Source: Arthrobacter hankyongi (GTDB taxonomy: Bacteria > Actinomycetota > Actinomycetes > Actinomycetales > Micrococcaceae). From it: 64,000 nt of DNA. The DNA is taken from assembly GCF_022012395.1 (NCBI RefSeq), contig NZ_JAKLTQ010000001.1, positions 744,001 to 808,000 of the forward strand. The letters are read 5' to 3'. Under the pieces are notes generated by a model. That model did no database searches and was not told the DNA's origin. It saw nothing but the letters and a program-made list of their open reading frames with translations. Positions 46,218 to 54,973 of this stretch are shown here, one piece after another. Each line of letters starts with the position of its first letter. Positions within the stretch are counted from its first letter, which is position 1. The translations under genes were made by a program, and so were the position numbers.

Positions 46218-47726
46218 ATGACTCAGCAGGAACATGACCACCTGGCCGGCAGTGCGGACGCAACCCATGCCGATGTCGAGCAACAGCTTCAACCCATCCC
46301 GGAAAGCGCGCGCACGCGGAAAGTCTCAGGTCAGTTCTGGATCTGGGCGGGCGCGAACCTCGCACCGATCAACTGGGTCCTCGGCGCCCTGGGCATCAAC
46401 ATCGGGCTGGGGTTTGCCGATACGGTCACGGTGCTCGTCGCCGGCAACCTGATCGGCATGGTCCTGTTCGGTTTCTTCGTCCTGCTGGGCCAGCGAACCG
46501 GGGCGACCGGCATGGTCCTGGGCCGGGCCGCCTTCGGACGCCGGGGCAATTATGTGCCGGCCGCCATCCAGGCCGTGCTGGGCATCGGATGGTGCGCGGT
46601 CAACACCTGGATCATCCTCGACCTGGTCATGGCCCTCTTCGGCCGCCTCGGCTGGGTGGATCCCACGCAGGAGAACTACGGCTGGAAGATCGGGGTCGCC
46701 GCCTTCCTCATGGCCCTGCAGGTGCTCATCTCATTCTTCGGCTACAAGGCCATCGCCGCGTTCGAGAAGTGGACGGTGCCGCCGACCATCCTGGTCCTGA
46801 CCGCCATGTCCGCCGTGGCGTGGTTCGGCCTGGACATCGACTGGAGCTACGCCGGACCTCCCGGCGCCATCCTCACCGGCGCCGAGCGCCTCGCCGCCAT
46901 GAGCGCCGTCATGACGGCGATCGGCATCGGCTGGGGAATCACCTGGTTCACCTACGCCGCAGACTATTCACGCTTTGTCAGCAAGGCCATCCCCCGCCCG
47001 CGCCTGTACCTGGCCTCGGTCCTGGGGCAGTTCCTTCCCGTGGTCTGGCTCGGCGTCCTCGGAGCCAGCCTGGCCACCAAGAGCGGGGAGATCGACCCGG
47101 GCCAGCTGATCGTGCAAAACTACGGCGCGCTCGCCATACCCGTTCTGCTCATGGTGCTGCACGGTCCCATCGCGACCAATATCCTCAACATCTACACCTT
47201 CTCGGTAGCCACCCAGGCACTGGATGTGCGGGTCAAGCGCCAGGTCCTGAACGTGCTGGTCGGGTTCTTTGCCCTGGCTGCCGTCGTTTTCTTCGTCTAC
47301 CAGCAGGACTTCGCCTCGGTCCTCGACGCCTGGCTGATCGGACTGGTGGCCTGGGTCGCCTCCTGGGGCGGCATCATGCTCGTGCACTACTACCTGTTCG
47401 AGCGGCGCCTTCCCACCGGGCCGGAGCGGCTCTTCGACCCCATCGGCACGCAGCGGCTGCCGGTCCTGAACTGGGCCGGCCTCGGCGCCCTGGCCTGCGG
47501 CATCTTCGCCACCTGGCTGTTCATGTACGGCCTCCTGCCGGCGACCCAGGGGCCCATCGCCCTGGCCATGAACGGACTCGACCTTTCCTGGCTGGCCGGA
47601 GGCATCACCAGCGCCGCCGTCTACGCCGTCTTCGGACGCCGCATCCACCAACGTTACGCCACCCGCCTGGAGCCCGCGGCCCGTACGGCGCCTGCCGAAC
47701 CCGAAGCCGGCACCCGAAACGGCTAG
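46218..47726 (+). CDS. NCS1-family purine/cytosine-type permease, first paralog
   Basis: 502 residues from ATG at 46218 (TTGGAGG upstream); the frame opens earlier at 46185. About twelve helices. ESARTRKVSGQFWIWAGANLAPINWVLGALGINIGLGF is the NCS1 helix 1 region. It is strikingly similar to the permease at 54974 next to the cytosine deaminase gene. NCS1 substrates include cytosine, purines, allantoin, hydantoins and, in some soil bacteria, creatinine. Standing upstream of creatininase, this copy may import creatinine; the sequence alone cannot decide. Confidence 0.9.
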   Translation: MTQQEHDHLAGSADATHADVEQQLQPIPESARTRKVSGQFWIWAGANLAPINWVLGALGINIGLGFADTVTVLVAGNLIGMVLFGFFVLLGQRTGATGMVLGRAAFGRRGNYVPAAIQAVLGIGWCAVNTWIILDLVMALFGRLGWVDPTQENYGWKIGVAAFLMALQVLISFFGYKAIAAFEKWTVPPTILVLTAMSAVAWFGLDIDWSYAGPPGAILTGAERLAAMSAVMTAIGIGWGITWFTYAADYSRFVSKAIPRPRLYLASVLGQFLPVVWLGVLGASLATKSGEIDPGQLIVQNYGALAIPVLLMVLHGPIATNILNIYTFSVATQALDVRVKRQVLNVLVGFFALAAVVFFVYQQDFASVLDAWLIGLVAWVASWGGIMLVHYYLFERRLPTGPERLFDPIGTQRLPVLNWAGLGALACGIFATWLFMYGLLPATQGPIALAMNGLDLSWLAGGITSAAVYAVFGRRIHQRYATRLEPAARTAPAEPEAGTRNG

Positions 47727-47774
47727 CGGGCAACCGACGCCGGCTGCCCGCCCGGCCCGCTCCACCAAACCCAT

Positions 47775-47808
47775 GATGGCGGCCCCGCCTCCGGGCGGGG
47801 CCGCCATC
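47775..47808 (+). terminator. Hairpin terminator after the first NCS1 gene
   Basis: A perfect 15-bp stem, GATGGCGGCCCCGCC (47775-47789) with 47794-47808, loop TCCG, 48 bases after the stop. Confidence 0.78.
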
Positions 47809-47931
47809 ACGTCCACGGCCGTCCCCTCGGGAAACTACGTTGCTGAATCCGCAACAGCCGGGGCGGTTCTCCATCGCGCCGCTCCGCGATGCCACCTTCG
47901 TCCGTAGCAGCTGAAATCATTGGCAAAACCC

Positions 47932-47989
47932 TTGACCGGTGATCTGCGCCACTTCTACCATGGTGCAACCAGGTTGCATTCAACGCAAC
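47932..47989 (+). promoter_or_regulatory. Promoter and GCAAC/GTTGC operator of the creatininase-side transporter
   Basis: TTGACC (47932-47937), 18 bases, TACCAT (47956-47961), then the operator TGGTGCAACCAGGTTGC (47961-47977) and a third half-site AACGCAAC (47982-47989). The core is GCAAC-N3-GTTGC. The 29-base block matches the creatinase promoter block at 50501-50529 at 24 positions, in the same place relative to the -10. Confidence 0.8.
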
Positions 47990-48013
47990 AACCAACAACG
48001 TGGTGGTTTCCCA

Positions 48014-49408
48014 GTGACTCAGAACTTCCTCCCCCCGGACCACGGGTCAGACACTTCATCCAAGGCCGGTAGCATGGTCCACAGTTCCCCCGATTCCTCC
48101 CCCGCCGGCCAGCCGCTCTCCCCCGGAGCCGGCGTCGACAAACAGGCCCGCCGCCGCGTGATCGCGGCCAGCTTTATCGGCAACTTCGTCGAGTGGTTCG
48201 ACTACGCCGTATACGGCTACCTCGCCGCAACGATCGCCGTGGTCTTCTTCCCTGAGGCGGATCCGCAGACCGCCCTGCTGTCCACCTTCGCACTGTTCGC
48301 GATCTCTTTCCTGGTCCGCCCGATGGGCGGGTTCATCTGGGGCCATATCGGCGACCGCGTCGGCCGGCGGACGGCCCTTTCGCTCTCGATCCTGATCATG
48401 TCCCTGTCCACCTTCTGCATTGCGCTCATCCCCGGCTACGCCGCCATCGGCCTCTGGGCCCCGCTGCTGCTGCTGATCGTGCGCGTCGTGCAGGGCTTCT
48501 CCGCGTCCGGCGAATACGCCGGAGCCTCGGCCTTCCTGGTCGAATACGCCCCGCCGAACCGCCGCGGCCTGTATGCGGCGGTGGTCCCGGCCAGCACGGC
48601 CACCGGCCTGCTGTTCGGCTCCCTGCTGGCGGCCGGGCTGACCGGCCTGCTCACCGCGGACCAGCTGCACTCCTGGGGCTGGCGGCTGCCGTTCCTGCTC
48701 GCCGCCCCGATGGGCCTGATCGGACGGTACATCCGGACCAAGCTCGAAGACACCCCGGTGTTCCGCGAGCTGGCCGCCGAGGAACATGCCGAGAAGGCGC
48801 CGGTAAAGAGCCTGTTCGCCAACCACTGGCGGCAGCTGCTGCAGGCGGTCGGCGCGGTGCTGCTGAACGCCGTCGGCTTCTACGTGATCCTCAGCTACAT
48901 GCCCACCTACCTCTCCACGGAGCTGGGCCTGGGCGCCACCGAGTCCTACCTCGCCACCACGATCGCGCTGCTGACCTACATCGGCTTCATCTTCGGCACC
49001 GGCATGCTCTCGGACCGCTTCGGGCGCAAGAAGGTGCTGATCAGCGCCTCGGTGCTCTTCCTGCTGCTGACCGTCCCGGCGTTCATGCTGCTGGACACCG
49101 GCAACTTCGTGGTGATCGTGCTGGTGCAGATCCTGCTCGGCGGCATGCTGACGCTCAACGACGGCACACTGCCCAGCTTCCTGGCCGAAATGTTCCCGAC
49201 GAAGGTGCGCTACAGCGGCTTCGCCGTCAGCTTCAACCTCTCCAACGCCCTGTTCGGCGGCACCGCCCCGTTCGTCGCCACCCTGCTCATCGCGGCCACC
49301 GGCAGCACCCTGGCCCCGGCCTGGTACCTGGCGGCCGCCGCTGCCGTCTCGCTGGTCGCGGTGGCCCTGTCCCGGGAAACCAGCAAGATGCCGCTGCGCC
49401 ACGAATAG
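48014..49408 (+). CDS. MFS transporter, MHS type, in the creatinine cluster
   Basis: 464 residues if started at GTG 48014. An ATG at 48074 with AAGG eight bases upstream would give 444 and is equally possible. The family signature is RRRVIAASFIGNFVEWFDYAVYGYLAATIAVVF, with motif A as GHIGDRVGRRTALSLSILIMS. It begins the unit that includes creatininase (141 bases downstream), and its promoter carries the IclR-type operator shared with creatinase. Likely substrate: creatinine or creatine (inference). It is related to but distinct from the MHS carrier at 44635. Confidence 0.9.
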   Translation: MTQNFLPPDHGSDTSSKAGSMVHSSPDSSPAGQPLSPGAGVDKQARRRVIAASFIGNFVEWFDYAVYGYLAATIAVVFFPEADPQTALLSTFALFAISFLVRPMGGFIWGHIGDRVGRRTALSLSILIMSLSTFCIALIPGYAAIGLWAPLLLLIVRVVQGFSASGEYAGASAFLVEYAPPNRRGLYAAVVPASTATGLLFGSLLAAGLTGLLTADQLHSWGWRLPFLLAAPMGLIGRYIRTKLEDTPVFRELAAEEHAEKAPVKSLFANHWRQLLQAVGAVLLNAVGFYVILSYMPTYLSTELGLGATESYLATTIALLTYIGFIFGTGMLSDRFGRKKVLISASVLFLLLTVPAFMLLDTGNFVVIVLVQILLGGMLTLNDGTLPSFLAEMFPTKVRYSGFAVSFNLSNALFGGTAPFVATLLIAATGSTLAPAWYLAAAAAVSLVAVALSRETSKMPLRHE

Positions 49409-49549
49409 CCGGGCGCCGACCGGCCGGCCGCATCCGCAACAATCGATCCAGGACCTGCCGGCCGACCGCCCTCCGGTCTTCCACCTCTACACAACCACAA
49501 CAGCGCGCATGCCGGCCCACGGACAATGCGCCGAAGAATGGAGCACATC

Positions 49550-50335
49550 ATGCGTCAGTCCGTGTACATCGAGGATCTCGATGCCTTCAGCTACCGGGAA
49601 GCCGTCGCCCAGGATTCGGCCCTGGTCCTGATCCCGGTGGGGTCCATTGAACAGCACGGCCCCCACATGCCGCTGAACGTCGACGTCCTGCTGTCGCGGG
49701 CGATGGCAGGACAGGTCGCCGAGGAGCTGAAGGCCCTGGTGGCGGCCCCGGTGGTCTACGGCTACAAGTCCCAGCAGCGTTCGGGCGGCGGCAACCACCT
49801 GCCCGGGACCACCAGCCTGGACGCGTCGACGGTGATTTCCATCGCCAAGACGCTGACCCTCGAGTTCGCCCGCCACGGCGTACGCAAACTCGCCTTCCTC
49901 AACGGCCACTTCGAGAACTACCAGTTCCTCTACGAGGGCGTGGACCTGGCCCTGCGCGAGCTGCGGCTGGCGGGCATCGAGGACCTGAAGGTGGTCCTGC
50001 TTTCCTACTGGGACTTCATCGACGATGCCACCATTGCCGAGCTGTACCCGGACGGTTTCACCGGCTGGGACCTTGAGCACGGCGGTGTCCTGGAGACCTC
50101 GCTGATGCTGCACCTGTACCCGGAGAAGGTGGACATGGCCGAGGTCGTGGATGCTCCCCCGGCCGTGATGCCCACCTACGACGTGCTGCCGGTCCGCCCC
50201 GAGCTCACCCCTGCTTCCGGCTGCCTGTCCTCGGCCGCGGCAGCCACGGCGGAGAAGGGCGTCACCCTGCTCAAGCGCGCCCGGGCCGGCATGTCCGCCG
50301 CACTGACGTCCGAGTTCGGACTGGCGGAACGGTAA
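49550..50335 (+). CDS. Creatininase (creatinine amidohydrolase)
   Basis: 261 residues from ATG at 49550, GGAG seven bases upstream. Metal ligands and catalytic residues fall at the same numbers as in the Pseudomonas enzyme: E34, H36, D45, H120 and E122, with W154 also kept. YGYKSQQRSGGGNHLPGTTSLD is the creatininase-specific segment that separates it from mycofactocin-type relatives. It interconverts creatinine and creatine. The next gene is creatinase, completing creatinine to sarcosine plus urea, and sarcosine feeds the SoxBDAG complex encoded 18 kb away. Confidence 0.95.
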   Translation: MRQSVYIEDLDAFSYREAVAQDSALVLIPVGSIEQHGPHMPLNVDVLLSRAMAGQVAEELKALVAAPVVYGYKSQQRSGGGNHLPGTTSLDASTVISIAKTLTLEFARHGVRKLAFLNGHFENYQFLYEGVDLALRELRLAGIEDLKVVLLSYWDFIDDATIAELYPDGFTGWDLEHGGVLETSLMLHLYPEKVDMAEVVDAPPAVMPTYDVLPVRPELTPASGCLSSAAAATAEKGVTLLKRARAGMSAALTSEFGLAER

Positions 50336-50358
50336 CCGGCAGACAGGCCTGCCTGGTG

Positions 50359-50388
50359 CCGGACGGTCCGCTGCCGCGGGCCGTCCGG
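50359..50388 (+). terminator. Hairpin terminator after creatininase
   Basis: CCGGACGGTCCGC (50359-50371) pairs with GCGGGCCGTCCGG (50376-50388), 13 bases with one G-U, loop TGCC, 23 bases after the stop. It separates creatininase from the creatinase promoter. Confidence 0.72.
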
Positions 50389-50472
50389 CCTGGCTTAAAC
50401 CACCGAAAGAACCTATATGGGCAACACAGTTGCAGCATTCGTCAGCTATGAGACGGAAGCCACAAAAAACTC

Positions 50473-50529
50473 TTGACAGTGAACGGCACCACACATAATC
50501 TGGTGCAACAACGTTGCGGTGAACGCAAC
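50473..50529 (+). promoter_or_regulatory. Promoter and operator of creatinase
   Basis: TTGACA (50473-50478), 18 bases, TAATCT (50497-50502); CATAAT at 50494 is an alternative -10. The operator TGGTGCAACAACGTTGC (50501-50517) is followed by a third half-site AACGCAAC (50522-50529). It matches the transporter promoter at 47932-47989 in every element and is probably bound by the IclR protein encoded at 51979. Confidence 0.8.
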
Positions 50530-50583
50530 GAAAGGCTTCCAGCCCCCATTCGAAAACGCATCCCCCACAGAAAAGGAATGACG

Positions 50584-51837
50584 ATGACCATCGCCAACGC
50601 ATCGGCCAGCAGCATTTCCGAGCTCGAGCGCCTGAAGGTGCTGCACAACGGCGAGAAGGTGCAGCTGACCTTCTCCGATGCCGAGTTCGAGCGCCGGCTG
50701 TCCGGCCTGCGGCAGATCATGGCCGAGAAGGACCTGGACGCCGTCGTCCTGACCTCCTACCACAACATCAAGTACTACTCGGACTTCCTGTTCACCTACT
50801 TCGGCCGCTCCTACGCCCTGGTGGTCACCCCCACCGACTCGGTGTCCGTGACCGCGAACATCGACGCCGGCATGCCCTGGCGGCGCAGCTACGGCGAGAA
50901 CATCGTCTACACCGACTGGCGCCGGGACAACTACTACTACGGCCTGCAGGAAGCCCTGCGCCAGCGCGGCATCACCGCCAAGCGCCTGGGCGTCGAGGAC
51001 GACAGCCTGCCGCTAATGCTGCGCGAGCGCATCCAGGCCGCCTTCGGCGGTGCCGAGCTGGTGGACGTGTCCCAGGCCGCCATGCGCCAGCGCATGATCA
51101 AGTCCGCCGAGGAAATCGAGGTCATCAAGCACGGTGCCCGGATCGGCGACCTCGGCGGCGAGGCCATCAAGGCCGCCATCCGCGAGGGCATCACCGAGTA
51201 CGAGGTTGCCCTGATCGGCACCGAGGCCATGACCCACGAGATCGCCCGGACCTTCCCGAACAGCGAAATCCGCGACACCTGGGTTTGGTTCCAGTCCGGC
51301 ATCAACACCGACGGCGCCCACAACTGGGCCACCACCCGCAAGCTGCAGCGCGGGGACATCCTGTCCCTGAACTGCTTCCCGATGACCTCCGGCTACTACA
51401 CCGCCCTGGAGCGCACCATGTTCCTCGGCCAGCCGGACGAGCGCAGCCTGGAACTGTGGAACATCAACGTCGAGGTGCACCGCCGCGGCCTGGAGCTGAT
51501 CAAGCCCGGCGCCGTCTGCAAGGACATCGCCGCGGAGCTGAACGAAATCTACGTCGGCTACGGCCTGCTGCCCAACCGCACCTTCGGCTACGGCCACTCC
51601 TTCGGCGTGCTGAGCCACTACTACGGCCGCGAGGCCGGCCTGGAGCTGCGCGAGGACATCGATACCGTGCTCGAGCCGGGCATGGTGGTCTCGATGGAGC
51701 CGATGATCACGGTCCTGGACGGCCAGCCGGGCGCCGGCGGCTACCGCGAGCACGACATCCTGGTGGTCGGCGAGGACGGGGCCGAGAACATCACCAAGTT
51801 CGGATTCGGTCCGGAAAACAACATCATCGACGCCTAA
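50584..51837 (+). CDS. Creatinase (creatine amidinohydrolase)
   Basis: 417 residues; AAAAGGA precedes ATGs at 50578 and 50584. This is a pita-bread (M24) fold enzyme without the aminopeptidase metal set. SGINTDGAHNWATTRKLQRGDILSLNCFP contains H246, equivalent to the catalytic histidine of Pseudomonas creatinase. FGYGHSFGVLSHYYGREAGLELREDIDT and the C-terminal GGYREHDILVVGEDGAENIT are creatinase-specific. It hydrolyses creatine to sarcosine and urea. It has its own promoter with the shared operator; no urease gene is visible in the window. Confidence 0.96.
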   Translation: MTIANASASSISELERLKVLHNGEKVQLTFSDAEFERRLSGLRQIMAEKDLDAVVLTSYHNIKYYSDFLFTYFGRSYALVVTPTDSVSVTANIDAGMPWRRSYGENIVYTDWRRDNYYYGLQEALRQRGITAKRLGVEDDSLPLMLRERIQAAFGGAELVDVSQAAMRQRMIKSAEEIEVIKHGARIGDLGGEAIKAAIREGITEYEVALIGTEAMTHEIARTFPNSEIRDTWVWFQSGINTDGAHNWATTRKLQRGDILSLNCFPMTSGYYTALERTMFLGQPDERSLELWNINVEVHRRGLELIKPGAVCKDIAAELNEIYVGYGLLPNRTFGYGHSFGVLSHYYGREAGLELREDIDTVLEPGMVVSMEPMITVLDGQPGAGGYREHDILVVGEDGAENITKFGFGPENNIIDA

Positions 51838-51908
51838 AGATTGGGGCAGGCCCTATCGTGTCGCTGACGCGCCACGCCGGGACCCTGCTGCCCCACTCCA
51901 GGGCAAGC

Positions 51909-51953
51909 CCTGCGGGTTGCGGCACAGCCACAGGCTGTGCCGCAACCCGCAGG
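51909..51953. terminator. Perfect 21-bp hairpin between creatinase and its IclR gene
   Basis: Arms 51909-51929 and 51933-51953 are fully complementary around the loop ACA, 72 bases after the creatinase stop and 26 bases before the IclR start. It most simply terminates the creatinase transcript. It also contains GGTTGC and GCAACC in its arms, so the IclR protein might contact it. Confidence 0.7.
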
Positions 51954-51978
51954 CATATCCGGGAAGATAGTAGACATT

Positions 51979-52797
51979 ATGAATCCTCTTCCAGCTTCCG
52001 CAGCCGACAACGGCACCGACTCGGCCAACGGCGATTCGCGCGGAGCCTCCGTGCTGGTCAACGCCGTCGCGGTGCTGCGTTGCTTCAGCGTGGACGAGCC
52101 GCTGCTGGGCGTCACCGAGATCGCCTCACGCGTCGGCCTGCACAAGAGCACCGTCTCGCGCATCCTGGCCACCTTGGAGCAGGAGGACCTGGTGGAGCGG
52201 GACGAGACGTCCCGGCGGTTCCGGCTGGGGCTGGGCCTGATCGCCGTCGCCGGACCGCTGCTGGCGGAACTGGACGAGCGCCGCGTGGCCTACCCGGTGC
52301 TGCGTGAGCTGACCGAGCGTACCCAGGAAACCAGCGCGCTGCTGACCTGGACCGGGTCCAGCGCGGTCTGCGTCGAGCAGATTCCCAGCCCGCAGCAGGT
52401 CAAGCACACCTCCCCGCTGGGCACCCGGTACAGCACCGCGCTCAGTGCCAGCGTGCAGGTGTTCCTCGCCGCGGCAGGCCCGGAGCGCGCCCGCGCCCTG
52501 CTGGCCAGCGGCGTCATCGAGTACCCCTCCGCCACGCCGGTGCGGATCGACGAGTTCGTCGAACGGCTCAAGACGGTGGCTTCGGAGGGTTACGCCATGA
52601 ACTACGGCGAGACCAGCGTGGACGAGGTGGGGGTGGCCGCGCCGGTGCACGACCACCGCGGCAGCGTCGTCGCCACCGTCATGCTCGCCGCCCCCCGCTA
52701 CCGGATCTCCGCCGAGCACCTGCAGCTGCTGGCCGAAGCCTGCACGGCCGCGGCCGCACAGGTAACCAGCCGGCTGGGCGGCCTGCCACCGCAGTAA
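51979..52797 (+). CDS. IclR-family regulator of the creatinine genes
   Basis: 272 residues from ATG at 51979; the ribosome site is weak (GGAAGAT). Winged helix VLVNAVAVLRCFSVDEPLLGVTEIASRVGLHKSTVSRILATLEQEDLVERDETSRRFRLG, then an effector domain with TSPLGTRYSTALSASVQVFLAAAG. It lies directly after creatinase. Two promoters in the cluster share a GCAAC-N3-GTTGC operator, the size expected for an IclR dimer, so repression relieved by creatinine, creatine or sarcosine is the working model. Confidence 0.92.
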   Translation: MNPLPASAADNGTDSANGDSRGASVLVNAVAVLRCFSVDEPLLGVTEIASRVGLHKSTVSRILATLEQEDLVERDETSRRFRLGLGLIAVAGPLLAELDERRVAYPVLRELTERTQETSALLTWTGSSAVCVEQIPSPQQVKHTSPLGTRYSTALSASVQVFLAAAGPERARALLASGVIEYPSATPVRIDEFVERLKTVASEGYAMNYGETSVDEVGVAAPVHDHRGSVVATVMLAAPRYRISAEHLQLLAEACTAAAAQVTSRLGGLPPQ

Positions 52798-52814
52798 CCG
52801 TCCGGCCCGCAGCG

Positions 52815-53249
52815 CTATTCGGCGATATCCTCGGCCCAGAGCTGCGGGTGCTCCTGCTGGAAGGAGCGCATCATTTCGATGCAGCGTGCATCGTGCAGGA
52901 CGGTGACTTCCACCCCGCGGGAGCGCAGCAGGTCGAATTCGCCGGGAAAGGTCTCGGCCTCCCCCACCACCACGCGCGGGATCTTGAACTGGATGATCGT
53001 TCCGGTGCACATCGCGCACGGCGCCAGGGTGGAGTAGAGGGTGGTGTCCCGGTAGGTCCGCTGCCGGCCCGCGGCGCGCAGGGCGGCCATTTCCCCGTGC
53101 GCGATGGGGTCCCCACGCTGCACCCGTTCATTGTGGCCGGTGGCAACGATGCTGCCGTCCCGGACCAGGGCGGCGCCAATGGGAATGCCGCCTTCGCGCA
53201 GGCTCTTCTGCGCGGCCTGGAACGCTGCTTCAAATCCCGGATCAGTCAT
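52815..53249 (-). CDS. Cytosine deaminase-like nucleobase deaminase (yeast Fcy1 type)
   Basis: 144 residues from ATG at 53249 (AGAAGGG six bases upstream). Zinc and catalytic residues lie in HGEMAALRAAG and APCAMCTGTIIQFKIPRVVVGE, the CDA-fold pattern HxE...PCxxC. The IIQFKIPRVVVGEAETF stretch resembles fungal cytosine deaminase more than guanine deaminase. It converts cytosine to uracil and ammonia; other small rings are possible. The PucR regulator upstream and the divergent NCS1 permease support a nucleobase-salvage unit. Confidence 0.85.
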   Translation of the reverse strand: MTDPGFEAAFQAAQKSLREGGIPIGAALVRDGSIVATGHNERVQRGDPIAHGEMAALRAAGRQRTYRDTTLYSTLAPCAMCTGTIIQFKIPRVVVGEAETFPGEFDLLRSRGVEVTVLHDARCIEMMRSFQQEHPQLWAEDIAE

Positions 53250-53295
53250 CGAATACCCTTCTTTCCGCCCGGTCCGCTGGCTGCCGTGTCGATCA

Positions 53296-54801
53296 TTACA
53301 TGAGTTCAGGCCGGAGCGAAGTCCGGGCCAGCCGGACGGCCAGGTGCAGCCCGGCCATCTTGCCGGTACCCCGCGGATCGCCGCCGAGCAGGTCGAAAAC
53401 CCTGACCAGCCGGTTGTGCATGGTCTGGCGCTCCAGGAACAGAGCCCGGGCCGCCTCGGTGGAATTGCAGCCAAAGGTCAGCCACTGGTCCAGGGTCTCC
53501 AGCAGGCTGGTACCGCGCCGGCGGTCGTAAGCCAGCAGCTCGCCCACCACCTCCTGGGTCAGGCGTTCAACCGCCGGTGCCGAAAGTTCCCGCGCCCCGA
53601 GACGTTCCACGACGAGGTTTTCACTGTCCTGGATGCTGCCGCTGAATTCGGTGGCCGGCCCCAGCGTCAGCGCCAGTTTCGCCTCCGCCAGGGACCAGTG
53701 CGCCTCCACCGGCGAGGATACCGTCGGCCCCATCACCCCGGCCACCGGAACCTCGATCAGGGCCGCGCGCAGGTCGGCCAGGATGGTGGAGCGCTTGGTC
53801 ATGGTCCCGTTCGGCCGCAGCGGCACCATGGCGCACAGGTTTTCGCCGTCCAAGTGGGTGCGAACCCCGGGACAGCAGCGGCGCAGGGCCTGCTCGGTGA
53901 CGCCCTGCACGTGGGCCAGCCCGAAGCTGCGGAAGACCAGCATAAACACCGGATGGCCCACCGGCAGCCCCACGGCCTGGCACAGCTCCTGGATCTGGGC
54001 CGGACCGGCGCCGGAGACGACGGCACGCATCAGGGCCGTGTCCGCAATCTGCGCCAGCGTAGGCCGGTGCCGCTGGGACAGGGCCAGGCCCAGAATGTTC
54101 GTCAACCGCTCCCCGACGGTCTTCAGGTACTCGGTGTCCACTGCCTCACGGCCCTGCATCCTCAGTTTGGCCGCGACCATGCCTCCGACGGCGACGTCGA
54201 TGTCCACGAACTCGGCGGTGGAATCGTCGGGAAAACTGCCGGCCGTTTCCAGCACCTCCCCGTTCGCGTCGGCCAGCTCCACCTGGACGTGGAGAGCATC
54301 CACGATCAGCTCCAGCAGGGGCAGCAGGACGGGCCCGGAGGAGGCCAGCCGTTCGGCAATGCGCTGCGAAATCGAATCAGCCACCTGCAAGGCCATGATC
54401 TGCTGCGAAACGATACGGCGGTTGATGTCTTCGGCCACGTCCACGAACGGCACGACCCGCTGCAGTTCGATCAGCGGCAGGCCCGCCTCCTCGGCGGCCT
54501 GGACCAGGTCCGCCGACAGCGGCCGGCCCAGCCCCGCCGTTTCGATGGCCAGCGCGCTCACCCGGCGCTCGGCCAGGCTGCGGATGTAGTCGTGCTGGGC
54601 TGCAGGTTTCAGCGCGAGCAGGGCGCTGCCGCCGGAAAGCAGCAGTTCCTCGCCACGCAGCAGCGGCGCGATCTGGAGCACCTCGCTGGAGTGCACCCAG
54701 CGCACCTGCGCCGAGGCAATCAGGCCCGCCCCGGCCCGGATGCGCGGGCTGCCCTGCTGCAGAAGTTCGCTCTCAAGCACCTCGGCCAGGCTGATCACCA
54801 T
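53296..54801 (-). CDS. PucR-family transcriptional regulator
   Basis: 501 residues from ATG at 54801 (GGAGGAAACG upstream). The N-terminal PucR domain is VISLAEVLESELLQQGSPRIRAGAGLIASAQVRWVHSSEVLQIAPLLRGEELLLSGG. The C-terminal helix-turn-helix (PucR C-terminal/CdaR type) is LLETLDQWLTFGCNSTEAARALFLERQTMHNRLVRVFDLLG near residue 440. PucR activators respond to purine-degradation compounds. It lies between the deaminase (46-base gap, same strand) and the divergent NCS1 permease and probably controls both. Confidence 0.92.
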   Translation of the reverse strand: MVISLAEVLESELLQQGSPRIRAGAGLIASAQVRWVHSSEVLQIAPLLRGEELLLSGGSALLALKPAAQHDYIRSLAERRVSALAIETAGLGRPLSADLVQAAEEAGLPLIELQRVVPFVDVAEDINRRIVSQQIMALQVADSISQRIAERLASSGPVLLPLLELIVDALHVQVELADANGEVLETAGSFPDDSTAEFVDIDVAVGGMVAAKLRMQGREAVDTEYLKTVGERLTNILGLALSQRHRPTLAQIADTALMRAVVSGAGPAQIQELCQAVGLPVGHPVFMLVFRSFGLAHVQGVTEQALRRCCPGVRTHLDGENLCAMVPLRPNGTMTKRSTILADLRAALIEVPVAGVMGPTVSSPVEAHWSLAEAKLALTLGPATEFSGSIQDSENLVVERLGARELSAPAVERLTQEVVGELLAYDRRRGTSLLETLDQWLTFGCNSTEAARALFLERQTMHNRLVRVFDLLGGDPRGTGKMAGLHLAVRLARTSLRPELM

Positions 54802-54973
54802 GGCGTTTCCTCCGTGGTTCGACGATAATTCGCCCCCGGATCGAGGGTCTTTTGACACTTCGTACAATCAGAATCGCGAATTATGCTCACTCTGTCTATG
54901 CTATATGGCCCACGTCACATCTACACTTGATCCAAGCGTTCAGCTCCCCTGACCTCCCATAGAGAGAGAAGCA

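Noticed and set aside
44473-46365. A 630-codon minus-strand ORF
   Set aside because: Antisense to the MHS transporter at 44635-46017. The translation is His/Gln/Gly-rich with no recognisable fold, and the frame crosses the terminator and promoters.
52815-53249. Calling the small deaminase a creatinine deaminase because of its neighbours
   Set aside because: As I recall, known creatinine deaminases belong to the amidohydrolase (CodA) superfamily. This is a 144-residue CDA-fold protein like fungal cytosine deaminase, and it sits with PucR and a cytosine-type permease.
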